From: Streptomyces toxytricini
Lineage (GTDB): Bacteria; Actinomycetota; Actinomycetes; Streptomycetales; Streptomycetaceae
Length of the DNA stretch: 64,000 bases
Direction: 5' to 3'
NCBI RefSeq assembly: GCF_014649915.1
Contig: NZ_BMTY01000030.1
Coordinates: 1 to 64,000 of the forward strand
The notes under the pieces were generated by a model. That model had not been told where the DNA came from and ran no database searches. It worked only from the letters and a program-made list of their open reading frames with translations. Every line of letters starts with the position of its first letter. Position 1 is the stretch's first letter. Made by a program: the position numbers and the translations under genes. Positions 51,490-60,533 of the stretch are shown piece after piece.

Positions 51490-52377
51490 ATGCCGAACCT
51501 GCCCGATGTGGTGCTGTGGTCCATACCCGCCTTCGTGCTGCTCACCGTCATCGAAGCGGTGAGCTACCGCCTCCATCCCGACGAGGACGCCGCCGGGTAC
51601 GAGGCCAAGGACGCCGCCACCAGCATCGCCATGGGGCTCGGCAGCATCGGCTTCGACCTCCTCTGGAAGATCCCCGTCGTCGCCGTCTTCACCGCCGTCT
51701 ACGAACTCACCCCGCTGCGCGTGCCGTTCCTGTGGTGGACGGTCCTGCTGATGCTCCTCGTCCAGGACTTCCTCTACTACTGGCAGCACCGCAGCCACCA
51801 CGTCGTCCGCATCCTGTGGGCCTGCCACGTCGTCCACCACAGCAGCCGCCGCTTCAACCTGACCACGGCCCTGCGCCAGCCCTGGACGAGCGCCACCACC
51901 TGGTGGTTCTACCTGCCCATGGTGGCCCTCGGCGTGCACCCGGCCGCGATCCCCTTCTGCTACGGCATCAACCTCGCCTACCAGTTCTGGGTCCACACCG
52001 AGCGCATCGGCAAGCTGCCCCGGCCGATCGAGTACGTCTTCAACACGCCCTCCCACCACCGCGTCCACCACGCCTCGCAGGGCGGCTACCTCGACCGCAA
52101 CTTCGGCGGCATCCTCATCGTCTGGGACCGCATGTTCGGCTCCTGGGCCGGCGAGGAGGAGCGGCCCGTCTACGGGCTGACGAAGAACATCTCCACCTAC
52201 AACCCGCTGCGGGTCGCCACCCACGAGTACGCCGCCATCGCCCGCGACGTGCGCGCCGCCCGCACCTGGCGCGAGCGCGCCGGACGCGTCTTCCGCGGCC
52301 CCGGCTGGCAGCCCGCGCCACCGCCCGCAGAGCCCGCTGCCGAAGCCCCGGCGCCCACGCCGGAGCGGGCCGCGTGA
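51490..52377 (+). CDS. Fatty acid hydroxylase/sterol desaturase family, AGMO-like
   Basis: 295 residues, five to six membrane segments. Di-iron His boxes: YYWQHRSHHVVRI (H-x2-HH), CHVVHHSSRRFNLTTALRQP and FNTPSHHRVHHASQ. Around them it matches, from memory, animal alkylglycerol monooxygenase (AGMO/TMEM195): VHHSS-x3-NLTTALRQ, HTERIGKLPRPIEYVFNTPS, and DRNFGGILIVWDRMFGSW. AGMO cleaves ether bonds of alkylglycerols, releasing a fatty aldehyde. The stop overlaps the next gene (GTGA), a YhhN-type lysoplasmalogenase, supporting an ether-lipid role. ATG at 51490. Confidence 0.9.
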   Translation: MPNLPDVVLWSIPAFVLLTVIEAVSYRLHPDEDAAGYEAKDAATSIAMGLGSIGFDLLWKIPVVAVFTAVYELTPLRVPFLWWTVLLMLLVQDFLYYWQHRSHHVVRILWACHVVHHSSRRFNLTTALRQPWTSATTWWFYLPMVALGVHPAAIPFCYGINLAYQFWVHTERIGKLPRPIEYVFNTPSHHRVHHASQGGYLDRNFGGILIVWDRMFGSWAGEEERPVYGLTKNISTYNPLRVATHEYAAIARDVRAARTWRERAGRVFRGPGWQPAPPPAEPAAEAPAPTPERAA

Positions 52378-53123
52378 GCGCCTCCTCCGGCCGCGCCGCG
52401 GCCCCCGGGGGAGCGGAGCCGGGCCCGCGGCCCGGCCCGGCCGGCGGCTCCGGGGGCCAGGAGCGTGCCGGGCGCCTGCTGCTCGCCGCCTTCGCCGCCG
52501 CCGCGGCCGCCGACCTCGCCTCGCTGCTCGCCGGCTGGGACACCGGGCACGTCCTCGCCAAGCCGCTGCTGATGCCGCTGCTCGCCGCGTACGCGGTCAC
52601 CCGCCGGGCCCCCCGCCTGCTGGTCGCGGCGCTGCTCTTCGGCTGGGGCGGCGACGTCGCCCTGCTCTTCGACGCCGAGCTGGCGTTCCTGGCCGGGATG
52701 GGCTCCTTCGCCGCCGGACACGTCTGCTACCTGCTGCTCTTCCGCCGCGGCAGGGCGCACCCCTGGCTGGGGGCCGCGTACGCCGCCGCGCTCGTCGGGA
52801 CCGTCGGGCTGCTGTGGGGCGACCTGCCGGCCGACCTCAGGATCCCCGTCGCCTGCTACAGCCTGCTGCTGACCGCAATGGCGTTCCGCTCGGGGGCGTT
52901 CGGCCCGCGGGCCGGGCTCGGCGGCGCCCTCTTCCTGCTCTCCGACACCCTGATCGCCACCGGGGTGGCGGCCTGGCCGCAGCCGCCCCGCCCGGACTTC
53001 TGGATCATGGCGACGTACTCGGCGGCCCAGTACCTGCTGGCCGGCGGCATCCTCGCCGGGGCCCGGGCGTACCGTATGACGGTCGTACCCGGCGGGAGCC
53101 GCCGGGATCCCGCCCCCACCTGA
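52374..53123 (+). CDS. YhhN family protein, putative lysoplasmalogenase
   Basis: 249 residues, GTG start in a GTGA overlap with the AGMO-like gene. A Pro/Gly-rich cytoplasmic N-terminus then about eight membrane helices. Family motifs: LAKPLLMPLLAAYAV, LLFGWGGDVALLFDAELAFL (G-D pair), GMGSFAAGHVCYLLLF, SDTLIATGVAAW (Ser-Asp), and TYSAAQYLLAGGIL. YhhN/TMEM86 enzymes hydrolyse the vinyl ether of lysoplasmalogen to a fatty aldehyde and glycerophospho-compound. Ends 19 bp before an alcohol dehydrogenase gene. Confidence 0.88.
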   Translation: MSASSGRAAAPGGAEPGPRPGPAGGSGGQERAGRLLLAAFAAAAAADLASLLAGWDTGHVLAKPLLMPLLAAYAVTRRAPRLLVAALLFGWGGDVALLFDAELAFLAGMGSFAAGHVCYLLLFRRGRAHPWLGAAYAAALVGTVGLLWGDLPADLRIPVACYSLLLTAMAFRSGAFGPRAGLGGALFLLSDTLIATGVAAWPQPPRPDFWIMATYSAAQYLLAGGILAGARAYRMTVVPGGSRRDPAPT

Positions 53124-53142
53124 GCCCGAAGGACCGACCCGC

Positions 53143-54186
53143 ATGCGCGCCACCGTCATCCACGCCCCGCACGACATCCGCGTGGAGGAGGTGCCCGACG
53201 CGGCGGTCCGGCTCCCCGGGGACGCCGTCGTCCGCGTCCTGCGCGCCTGCATCTGCGGCAGCGACCTGTGGGCCTACCGCGGCGAGGCGCAGCGCGTCCC
53301 CGGCCAGCGCATCGGCCACGAGTTCCTCGGCGTCGTCGAGGAGACCGGCTCGGCGGTCGCCGGGCTGCGTGCCGGCGACCTGGTGGTGGCGCCCTTCATG
53401 TGGTCCGACGGCACCTGCGAGCACTGCGCCGAGGGGCTTTTCACCTCCTGCGCGGACGGCGGTTTCTGGGGGTCCGTCGGCCACGACGGCGGACAGGGCG
53501 AGGCCGTCCGCGTCCCCCACGCCGACGGCACCCTGGTCAAGCTGCCCTCCGAAGCGGCCTCGGACGACCACCTGCTGACGGGCCTGCTGGCGCTGTCCGA
53601 CGTCATGGGCACCGGCCATCACGCGGCGCTCGGCGCCGGCGTCCGCGAGGGCGCCACCGTCGCCGTGGTCGGTGACGGCGCCGTCGGCCTGTGCGGGGTG
53701 CTCGCGGCCCGGCGGCTGGGCGCGGAGCGGATCATCGCGCTCGGCCGGCACGCGGCCCGCACCGACATCGCGAAGCTGTTCGGGGCGACGGACGTCGTCG
53801 CCGAGCGCGGGGACGCCGCCGTCGCCGCGGTGCGGGAGCTGACCCGCGGCCTGGGTGCGCACGCCGTGATCGAGGCCGTCGGCACCGAGCAGTCCATGCG
53901 CACCGCGATCGGCATCGCCCGTGACGGCGGGTCCGTCGGCTACGTCGGCGTCCCGCACGGCAGCGGCACCGGCATCGACCTCGACGTGATGTTCGACCGC
54001 AACATCAGCCTGCGCGGCGGCGTGGCTCCGGTCCGCGCGTACATACCGGAGCTGCTGCGGGACGTGCTGAGCGGCGCGATCGACCCGGCGCCCGTCTTCG
54101 ACCGGGCGGTCTCCCTCGACGGGGTCCCGGACGGCTACCGCGCGATGGACGACCGCAGCGCGCTGAAGGTGCTCATCAAGCCCTGA
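53143..54186 (+). CDS. Zinc-dependent alcohol dehydrogenase
   Basis: 347 residues, MDR family with catalytic zinc: ACICGSDLWAYRG (Cys ligand and Asp), GHEFLGVVEETGS (His-Glu). A reduced structural lobe CEHCAEGLFTSC has three Cys rather than four. NAD(P) site VAVVGDGAVGLCGVLAARRL. ATG 53143 only 19 bp after the YhhN gene, so probably the third gene of that operon. It could reduce fatty aldehydes made by the two upstream enzymes; this is inferred from context. Ends before a strong terminator. Confidence 0.9.
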   Translation: MRATVIHAPHDIRVEEVPDAAVRLPGDAVVRVLRACICGSDLWAYRGEAQRVPGQRIGHEFLGVVEETGSAVAGLRAGDLVVAPFMWSDGTCEHCAEGLFTSCADGGFWGSVGHDGGQGEAVRVPHADGTLVKLPSEAASDDHLLTGLLALSDVMGTGHHAALGAGVREGATVAVVGDGAVGLCGVLAARRLGAERIIALGRHAARTDIAKLFGATDVVAERGDAAVAAVRELTRGLGAHAVIEAVGTEQSMRTAIGIARDGGSVGYVGVPHGSGTGIDLDVMFDRNISLRGGVAPVRAYIPELLRDVLSGAIDPAPVFDRAVSLDGVPDGYRAMDDRSALKVLIKP

Positions 54187-54210
54187 GGCGCGGGGCGGGG
54201 CGGGGACGGC

Positions 54211-54252
54211 CGGAGGGGCCGGCCCGGGATCGCTCCCCGGCCGGCCCCTCCG
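54211..54252. terminator. Strong bidirectional terminator
   Basis: 14-bp stem CGGAGGGGCCGGCC (54211-54224) with its complement (54239-54252), between the alcohol dehydrogenase and the convergent subtilase gene. Confidence 0.85.
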
Positions 54253-54286
54253 CCGCTCGCGGTGCGGGCGGTGTGCCGCGCGGTGG

Positions 54287-55825
54287 TTACTTCACTGCCT
54301 TGAGGGCGTCCACGACGCCGGCGCCGTAGTAGCCCGTCTGGCCCCACTTGGCCTGGCAGGTGGCGGCGTCCACCAGGTTGCCCGCGGCGTCGTACACCTG
54401 GGCCGGGCAGTCCGCCTTGGTGGCCTGCGACTTCAGCATGCGCTGGAGCTGCGACGGGGTGGCGTTCGGGTGGGCGCTCTTCAGCAGCGCCGCGACGCCC
54501 GCCACGTGCGGGGCGGCCATCGAGGTGCCCTGCTTGTAGCCCCAGCCGCCGCCGAGGACCGTCGACAGCACGCGGCCGTTGGCGTCGGGGGTGGCCGGGA
54601 CCTGCCACTTGTCGCCGCCGGGGGCCGCCACGTCCACGACGCCGAGGCCGTAGCTGGAGTAGTACGACTTCAGGCCCTTGTCGCCGGTGGCGCTGACCGT
54701 CACGACGCCGGGGAGCTGCGTGGGCAGGTCCAGGCAGGTGCTCGGGTCGATGGTGCGCGGCCCGGGGGTGGTGTCGTTCGGGCTGGAGTCGTCGAGGATC
54801 GAGTCGGCCGCCAGGTCGTGGTCGGAGTTGCCGGCCGAGGCGACGCTGAGGACGCCCTTGCGCTCGGCGTAGCGGGTGGCCCGGGTGAGGGCCTCCACCA
54901 GCGCGCCCTGGTCGCTGTCGGACTTGCAGTTGTAGAGCCAGGGGTCGACGTAGTAGCTGTTGTTGGTCACCTCGATCCCCTTCTCGGCGGCGAACATGAA
55001 GCCGCAGACGACCGCCTCGGTGTAGAAGAGGCTGGTGCCGGGCTCGCTCACCTTGATGCCGGCGACCTTGACGCCGGGCGCCACACCGGAGATGCCGACG
55101 CCGTTGCGGGCCGCGGCTATGGTGCCGGCGACGTGGGTGCCGTGGTCGCTGCCGTCCGGGTACGGGCGCCAGGCACCCTCGGAGGTGTCCGCGACGCCGC
55201 CCACGCAGTTGGCCGACTGGGACCGCGAGAAGTTCGGGGCCAGATCGGGGTGGGTGTCGTCGACACCCGTGTCGATGACGCCGACGGTGACGTCCGGGCT
55301 GCCATCGTTGATCTTGTGTGCCTGGTCGGCCTTGATCGTCCGCAGGTCCCACTGGTTGGGCTCCAGCGGCTCCTGACCCGTCTGCGCCGCCGCGGCGGCC
55401 TTGGCGGCGTCCGCCGCGCTCAGCTTCTGGGTGGCGCCCTCGTCGGTGGTCTTCGCCGCCGTGAGGGGGGCCGTGCGGGTGGCGCCGACCGACACGAACA
55501 GGCTGCGCTGGGCGCGCAGGGTCTTCGCGAAGTCGGGGTTCTGGGAGTGCGCGACGACCACGCCGATCTGGTCGTAGGACGTCACCACCGTGCCGCCCGC
55601 GCGCTCGATGGCCTTCTTCGCCTGCTTCGCCGTGCCGTACGCGGTCAGGTTCGCCACGTAGGACAGCTTCGGGCCGGTGGTCTGCTTCGCCGCCGCCGCG
55701 GTGTCCGCCGTGGTGCCCAGCGGGGCCGCGGAGGCCACGGCCGAGGGCAGGAAGGCGAGCGAGGCGGTGAGCGCCAGGCCGACCGGAACGGCGAGGCGCC
55801 GACGGCCGGATCCCAGATGAGCCAT
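54287..55825 (-). CDS. Secreted S8 family subtilisin-like serine protease
   Basis: 512 residues. Sec signal peptide (GRRRLAVPVGLALTASLAFL, cleavage near VASAAP), an N-terminal inhibitor/propeptide region (KLSYVANLTAYGTAKQAKKA, RAQRSLFVSVGATR), then the peptidase domain: Asp in VTVGVIDTGVDDTHPDL, His in GSDHGTHVAGTIAAARNG, oxyanion Asn in LSVASAGNSDHD, Ser in GTSMAAPHVAGVAALL. Four Cys in the mature part may form disulfides. Related to the large secreted subtilases of Streptomyces. GGAG lies 6 bp before the ATG. Confidence 0.93.
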   Translation of the reverse strand: MAHLGSGRRRLAVPVGLALTASLAFLPSAVASAAPLGTTADTAAAAKQTTGPKLSYVANLTAYGTAKQAKKAIERAGGTVVTSYDQIGVVVAHSQNPDFAKTLRAQRSLFVSVGATRTAPLTAAKTTDEGATQKLSAADAAKAAAAAQTGQEPLEPNQWDLRTIKADQAHKINDGSPDVTVGVIDTGVDDTHPDLAPNFSRSQSANCVGGVADTSEGAWRPYPDGSDHGTHVAGTIAAARNGVGISGVAPGVKVAGIKVSEPGTSLFYTEAVVCGFMFAAEKGIEVTNNSYYVDPWLYNCKSDSDQGALVEALTRATRYAERKGVLSVASAGNSDHDLAADSILDDSSPNDTTPGPRTIDPSTCLDLPTQLPGVVTVSATGDKGLKSYYSSYGLGVVDVAAPGGDKWQVPATPDANGRVLSTVLGGGWGYKQGTSMAAPHVAGVAALLKSAHPNATPSQLQRMLKSQATKADCPAQVYDAAGNLVDAATCQAKWGQTGYYGAGVVDALKAVK

Positions 55826-56080
55826 GGGTTCTCCACATCATCCGTGAAAAAGTCGTCCGCGCGCGGTCGCGCAGGACGACGGGTTCATGACAGGTGAACC
55901 TAATGCCGGTGTTCGCCTTTGCGCCATCCGTTCGAGGAATCAGTTTCCAAAGAATCCGGCGGAGTTGAACCGCCGCCGCACGCGGTACGTGCCGTTGTCG
56001 GGGGGGACGGCACGCCCGCTCCCCACCCGGAGGTTGATTTGTCCGTCCCCACTGCACCCGCGTCACAAGGAGAGCCCCCC

Positions 56081-56446
56081 GTGACCACCGAAGCAGCACC
56101 GCCCCCGGGCGGCGCGGGAACGTCCGCGGCAAGCCCCACCGCCGAAGAGTTCGAGGCCGTCCAGCGCAGCCCCGAGTTCGCCGCCCTGCGCAGCTCCCAC
56201 CGCTCCTTCGCCTTCCCGCTGACCGTGGCCTTCGTCGCCTGGTACCTGCTGTACGTGCTGCTGTCGAACTACGCGGGCGGCTTCATGGGGACCAGGCTCT
56301 TCGGGAACGTCAACGTCGCGCTCGTACTCGGCCTCGGCCAGTTCGCCACGACGTTCCTGATCGCCTGGCTCTACGCGCGCCACGCGGCCGCGAAGCTCGA
56401 CCCCAAGGCGGACGCCATCAAGGCACGGATGGAGAACGGCCGATGA
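56081..56446 (+). CDS. DUF485 membrane protein, partner of ActP
   Basis: 121 residues from GTG 56081, 7 bp after AAGGAG. Cytoplasmic N-terminus with the conserved EFEAVQRSPEFAALRSSHRS, then two membrane segments (FAFPLTVAFVAWYLLYVLLS; VALVLGLGQFATTFLIAWLY) and a charged tail. DUF485 proteins nearly always precede an acetate/cation symporter of the SSS family; here the stop overlaps the next ATG (ATGA). Probably a structural or regulatory partner of the transporter. Confidence 0.9.
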   Translation: MTTEAAPPPGGAGTSAASPTAEEFEAVQRSPEFAALRSSHRSFAFPLTVAFVAWYLLYVLLSNYAGGFMGTRLFGNVNVALVLGLGQFATTFLIAWLYARHAAAKLDPKADAIKARMENGR

Positions 56447-58080
56447 GCACCCACGACCTCGCGGCGGCCACCCCCGTGCTCGCCTCCGGCGCCGGCGAGC
56501 ACCGGCCGCTGATCATCACCCTCTTCGGGCTGTTCGTCGTCGCCACCCTGATCATCACCGTCTGGGCCGGCCGGCAGACCCGCGACGCCGCCGACTTCTA
56601 CGCCGGCGGCCGCCAGTTCACCGGCTTCCAGAACGGCCTGGCCATCTCCGGCGACTACATGTCCGCCGCATCCTTCCTCGGCATCGCCGGCGCCATCGCC
56701 CTCTTCGGCTACGACGGCTTCCTGTACTCCATCGGCTTCCTCGTCGCCTGGCTCGTGGCCCTGCTGCTGGTCGCCGAGCCGCTGCGCAACTCCGGCCGCT
56801 ACACGATGGGCGACGTCCTCGCCTTCCGGATGCGCCAGCGGCCCGTGCGCACCGCCGCCGGCACCTCCACCATCGTCGTGTCGATCTTCTACCTGCTCGC
56901 GCAGATGGCCGGCGCCGGCGTCCTCGTCTCGCTGCTGCTCGGCATCACCAGCGACGGCGGCAAGATCGCGGTGGTCGCCCTGGTCGGCGTCCTGATGATC
57001 GTGTACGTGACCATCGGCGGCATGAAGGGCACCACCTGGGTGCAGATGATCAAGGCGGTTCTGCTCATCGCGGGCGCCCTGCTGATCACCTTCCTGGTGC
57101 TGCTGAAGTTCGACTTCAACGTCTCCGAGCTGCTCGGCAAGGCCGCCGAGAACAGCGGCCAGGGAGCCGCGTTCCTCGAACCGGGCCTCAAGTACGGCCA
57201 GGACGCGACGAGCAAGCTGGACTTCCTCTCCCTCGGCATCGCCCTCGTCCTCGGCACCGCCGGCCTGCCGCACATCCTGATCCGCTTCTACACGGTCCCC
57301 ACCGCCAAGGCCGCCCGCAAGTCCGTCAACTGGGCCATCGGCATCATCGGCGCCTTCTACCTGATGACGATCGCCCTCGGCTTCGGCGCCGCCGCCCTGC
57401 TGGAGCGGACCGACATCATCGCCTCCAACAAGGCCGGCAACACCGCGGCCCCGCTCGTCGCCCAGGAACTCGGCGGCGGCGCCGGCTCCACCGGCGGCGC
57501 CGTCCTGCTCGCCGTGATCTCCGCCGTGGCCTTCGCCACCATCCTCGCCGTCGTCGCCGGCCTCACCCTCGCCTCGTCCTCGTCGTTCGCCCACGACCTG
57601 TACGTCAACGTCATCCGCAAGGGGCAGGCCACCGAGAAGGAGGAGGTCCGCGCCGCCCGCTGGTCCACCGTCGTCATCGGCGCCGCCGCGATCTTCCTCG
57701 GCGCCCTCGCCCGCGACCTCAACGTCGCCGGCCTGGTCGCGCTCGCCTTCGCGGTCGCCGCCTCCGCCAACCTGCCGACGATCCTCTACAGCCTCTTCTG
57801 GAAGCGCTTCACCACCCGCGGCGCCCTGTGGTCGATCTACGGCGGCCTCGTCTCCTCCGTCGTCCTGGTGCTCTTCTCCCCGGTCGTCTCCGGCAAGCCC
57901 AGCTCGATGTTCAAGGACGCCGACTTCTACTGGTTCCCGCTGGAGAACCCCGGCATCGTCTCCATCCCGCTGGGCTTCCTCCTCGGCTGGCTCGGCACCG
58001 TCCTGTCGAAGGAGAAGGCCGACCCGGCGAAGTTCGCCGAGCTGGAGGTCCGCTCCCTGACCGGCACCGGAGCGCACTGA
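56443..58080 (+). CDS. actP: Cation/acetate symporter, SSS family
   Basis: 545 residues, about 13 membrane helices. Sodium/solute symporter motifs: AGRQTRDAADFYAGGRQFTG, ISGDYMSAASFLGIAGAIAL, LVAEPLRNSGRYTMGDVLAF, LPHILIRFYTVPTAKAARKS, AFATILAVVAGLTLASSSSF. ActP-like, imports acetate or similar short carboxylates (pyruvate is possible). Coupled with DUF485 by an ATGA overlap. Ends before a 15-bp hairpin terminator. Confidence 0.92.
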   Translation: MSTHDLAAATPVLASGAGEHRPLIITLFGLFVVATLIITVWAGRQTRDAADFYAGGRQFTGFQNGLAISGDYMSAASFLGIAGAIALFGYDGFLYSIGFLVAWLVALLLVAEPLRNSGRYTMGDVLAFRMRQRPVRTAAGTSTIVVSIFYLLAQMAGAGVLVSLLLGITSDGGKIAVVALVGVLMIVYVTIGGMKGTTWVQMIKAVLLIAGALLITFLVLLKFDFNVSELLGKAAENSGQGAAFLEPGLKYGQDATSKLDFLSLGIALVLGTAGLPHILIRFYTVPTAKAARKSVNWAIGIIGAFYLMTIALGFGAAALLERTDIIASNKAGNTAAPLVAQELGGGAGSTGGAVLLAVISAVAFATILAVVAGLTLASSSSFAHDLYVNVIRKGQATEKEEVRAARWSTVVIGAAAIFLGALARDLNVAGLVALAFAVAASANLPTILYSLFWKRFTTRGALWSIYGGLVSSVVLVLFSPVVSGKPSSMFKDADFYWFPLENPGIVSIPLGFLLGWLGTVLSKEKADPAKFAELEVRSLTGTGAH

Positions 58081-58094
58081 CCCGCCGGCCCCGG

Positions 58095-58130
58095 CGCGGC
58101 CGTGTCGTACGTCCCTACGACACGGCCGCG
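58095..58130 (+). terminator. Terminator after actP
   Basis: Perfect 15-bp stem CGCGGCCGTGTCGTA (58095-58109) with its complement (58116-58130) and a 6-nt loop. Confidence 0.9.
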
Positions 58131-58256
58131 CCCCACCTCGTTCGATCGGGTATCCCGCCGGATCACCTCTCTCGCGTAGGCTCGACAGCGAGCGCATGCA
58201 TCCTCCATCCGACGCGGCGCACACCTCTACGAACCGGACAGGGGAGGGGGCCCACA

Positions 58257-59246
58257 GTGCTTCTCGACACCTACGGCCGTGTGGCCACTGACCTGCGCGT
58301 CTCGCTCACCGACCGGTGCAACCTGCGCTGCACGTACTGCATGCCCGAAGAAGGCCTGCAATGGCTCGGCAAGTCCGACCTGCTCACCGACGACGAGATC
58401 GTCCGGCTGATCCGCATAGCCGTCACCCGCCTCGGCATCACCGAGGTCCGCTTCACCGGCGGCGAGCCCCTGCTGCGCCCCGGCCTCGTCGGCATCGTCG
58501 AGCAGTGCGCGGCCCTGGAGCCCCGCCCCAAGATGTCGCTGACCACCAACGGCATAGGCCTCGCGCGGACCGCCCGCGCACTCAAGGGCGCCGGCCTGGA
58601 CCGGGTGAACGTCTCCCTGGACACGCTGCGCCCCGACGTCTTCAAGACCCTCACCCGCCGCGACCGCCACCGCGACGTCCTCGACGGGATGGCCGCCGCC
58701 CGCGACGCGGGCCTGACGCCCGTCAAGGTCAACGCCGTCCTGATGCCCGGCCTCAACGACGACGAGGCCCCCGACCTGCTGGCCTGGGCCCTCGACCACG
58801 ACTACGAGCTCCGCTTCATCGAGCAGATGCCGCTCGACGCCCAGCACGGCTGGAAGCGCGACGGGATGATCACCGCCGGCGACATCCTGGAGTCCCTGCG
58901 CACCCGCTTCACCCTGACCGAGGAAGGCGCGCAAGAGCGCGGATCCGCCCCCGCCGAGCGCTGGCTCGTCGACGGAGGCCCGGCCACCGTCGGCGTCATC
59001 GCCTCCGTGACCAGGCCCTTCTGCAGCGCGTGCGACCGCACCCGGCTCACCGCGGACGGCCAGGTGCGGACGTGCCTGTTCGCCACCGAGGAGTCCGACC
59101 TGCGCGGAGCCCTGCGCTCCGGAGGGACCGACGAGGAGATCGCCGGCCTGTGGAAGGCGGCGATGTGGGGCAAGAAGGCCGGCTCCGGCCTCGACGACCC
59201 GTCCTTCCTCCAGCCCGACCGCCCCATGTCCGCGATCGGCGGCTGA
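58257..59246 (+). CDS. moaA: GTP 3',8-cyclase (molybdenum cofactor biosynthesis)
   Basis: 329 residues from GTG 58257. Radical SAM enzyme: RVSLTDRCNLRCTYCMPEEG holds the CxxxCxxC cluster motif, EVRFTGGEPLLRPG, KMSLTTNGIGLARTARALKG, VNVSLDTLRP, and the C-terminal second cluster RPFCSACDRTRLTADGQVRT with CLFATEE. The C-terminus ends in SAIGG, the double Gly typical of MoaA. It converts GTP to 3',8-cyclo-GTP, which MoaC turns into cPMP. No moaC/moaD/moaE gene is adjacent. RBS GGAGGGGG. Confidence 0.96.
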   Translation: MLLDTYGRVATDLRVSLTDRCNLRCTYCMPEEGLQWLGKSDLLTDDEIVRLIRIAVTRLGITEVRFTGGEPLLRPGLVGIVEQCAALEPRPKMSLTTNGIGLARTARALKGAGLDRVNVSLDTLRPDVFKTLTRRDRHRDVLDGMAAARDAGLTPVKVNAVLMPGLNDDEAPDLLAWALDHDYELRFIEQMPLDAQHGWKRDGMITAGDILESLRTRFTLTEEGAQERGSAPAERWLVDGGPATVGVIASVTRPFCSACDRTRLTADGQVRTCLFATEESDLRGALRSGGTDEEIAGLWKAAMWGKKAGSGLDDPSFLQPDRPMSAIGG

Positions 59247-59271
59247 ACCCGGGCTGCCGGGCCCGGCGCTC

Positions 59272-59517
59272 CTACCGCTCCGAGCCCTCCGGCTGCACCC
59301 ACTCGCCGAGCGCCACCACGTCCTTCAGGAAGCCGCGCACCCCCAGGAACTGCGACAGGTGCTCCCTGTGCTCCTCGCAGGCGAGCCACGTCTTTCGCCG
59401 CTCCGGCGTGTGCAGCTTCGGATTGTTCCAGGCCAGCACCCATACGGCCGCGGCACGGCAGCCCTTGGCGGAGCAGGTGGGGACATCGGGGGCGCCGGGC
59501 GCGTCAGGGGTGATCAC
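59272..59517 (-). CDS. Conserved small protein with Cys/His pattern
   Basis: 81 residues. MITPDAPGAPDVPTCSAKGC, then AVWVLAWNNPKLHTPERRKT, LACEEHREHLSQFLGVRGFL and KDVVALGEWVQPEG. The Cys-x4-Cys and the Cys-x2-EH-x2-H pattern could bind zinc. I recall this as a conserved streptomycete protein with no known function (some databases label it acetone carboxylase without basis). Convergent with moaA. Confidence 0.82.
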   Translation of the reverse strand: MITPDAPGAPDVPTCSAKGCRAAAVWVLAWNNPKLHTPERRKTWLACEEHREHLSQFLGVRGFLKDVVALGEWVQPEGSER

Positions 59518-59663
59518 GCCACAACCCTACAAACCGGCCCCGGGAAAAGGCGACGCCGAGCAGCCACGGGGGGAGCTGCCCGGCGTCGGTCCGTCGCTCC
59601 GACGGGGGATGCGGAGCGCGTAGGCAGTATGTCACGCAGGACCCGGTGCGGTGCACCGGAACC

Positions 59664-59996
59664 TCATGATTGATCTGAGCTATTCCTGAGGTTTCCCGCC
59701 TCCAGTGCCGGACGCACAGGTGAGGGGATGAAGTTCGAAGGCAGCTTCGGCGTCGACTCGCGCCCCGCGTTCGCGATGACCACCGCCACGTACGGCAGCA
59801 GCGCGCCCGCCACGAGCGTCACCACCGCCACATGGCGCTCCACGTTCCACAGGATCACCGTCGCCAGGACCGACAGGGTCCTGATCACCATCGAGATCAC
59901 GTACCGGCGCTGCCGACCGCGCACGTCCTCGTCGAGGCCCAGCCGGGCCCCCGTGATCCGGAAGACCTCGGTTCCCTTCCGCTTCTTCCGCAGCAC
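59664..59996 (-). CDS. DUF3099 membrane protein
   Basis: 110 residues from GTG 59996. EVFRITGARLGLDEDVRGRQ then RRYVISMVIRTLSVLATVIL and VAVVTLVAGALLPYVAVVIA, two membrane segments, and a Pro-rich tail (STPKLPSNFIPSPVRPALEA). The sequence matches the DUF3099 family of actinobacteria as I recall it. Function unknown. The start site is uncertain because GGTGGAG lies very close to the GTG. Confidence 0.82.
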   Translation of the reverse strand: MLRKKRKGTEVFRITGARLGLDEDVRGRQRRYVISMVIRTLSVLATVILWNVERHVAVVTLVAGALLPYVAVVIANAGRESTPKLPSNFIPSPVRPALEAGNLRNSSDQS

Positions 59997-60172
59997 AGCT
60001 CCACCGCCAAATCCGACTCCCGGACGCTCCCGCCCGGTCCCTCTACGGTACGCCCGGTCCCCGGCGGTACGCAGACCGGGTGGCCACGGGCGGACGCGCC
60101 CGACGTGCGGGCCGGGGCCGACGGGCCGAAACTGGGCCCACATGCGCACGACGCGCCCTGAGGAGGCTCGAC

Positions 60173-60448
60173 ATGCAGTGGTTGTGGGCGATCATCGTCG
60201 GTTTCGTGCTCGGCCTGATCGCGCGGGCGATCCTGCCGGGCAAGCAGCACCAGCCGCTCTGGCTCACCACGCTCTTCGGCATCGTCGGCGCCATCCTGGG
60301 CAACGCCGTGGCGGGCTGGATCGGCGTACAGGACACCAAGGGCATCGACTGGATCCGGCACCTGCTCCAGCTCGCGGGCGCCGTCCTCATCGTCGGCCTC
60401 GGCGACATGATCTACATGTCGCTGCGCGGGAGCAAGCGCACGACCTGA
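60173..60448 (+). CDS. GlsB/YeaQ/YmgE family stress-response membrane protein
   Basis: 91 residues, three membrane segments. GAGGAGG lies 7 bp before the ATG. Family motifs: WLWAIIVGFVLGLIARAILP, WLTTLFGIVGAILGNAVAGW and HLLQLAGAVLIVGLGDMIYM; the glycine-rich G-x3-G helices define the transglycosylase-associated (Tag/GlsB) fold. General stress membrane protein. Divergent from the DUF3099 gene. Confidence 0.88.
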   Translation: MQWLWAIIVGFVLGLIARAILPGKQHQPLWLTTLFGIVGAILGNAVAGWIGVQDTKGIDWIRHLLQLAGAVLIVGLGDMIYMSLRGSKRTT

Positions 60449-60465
60449 CGCCCCGGGCGCACGCG

Positions 60466-60506
60466 GCGGGGGCCGGCCCGGACGGAACGTCCGGACCGGC
60501 CCCCGC
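60466..60506. terminator. Bidirectional terminator
   Basis: Very stable hairpin: GCGGGGGCCGG (60466-60476) and CCGGACG pair with CGTCCGG and CCGGCCCCCGC (60496-60506). It lies between the GlsB-type gene and the tyrS stop. Confidence 0.85.
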
Positions 60507-60533
60507 GCCGCGCCCGACGGGCCGCCGCCCGAC

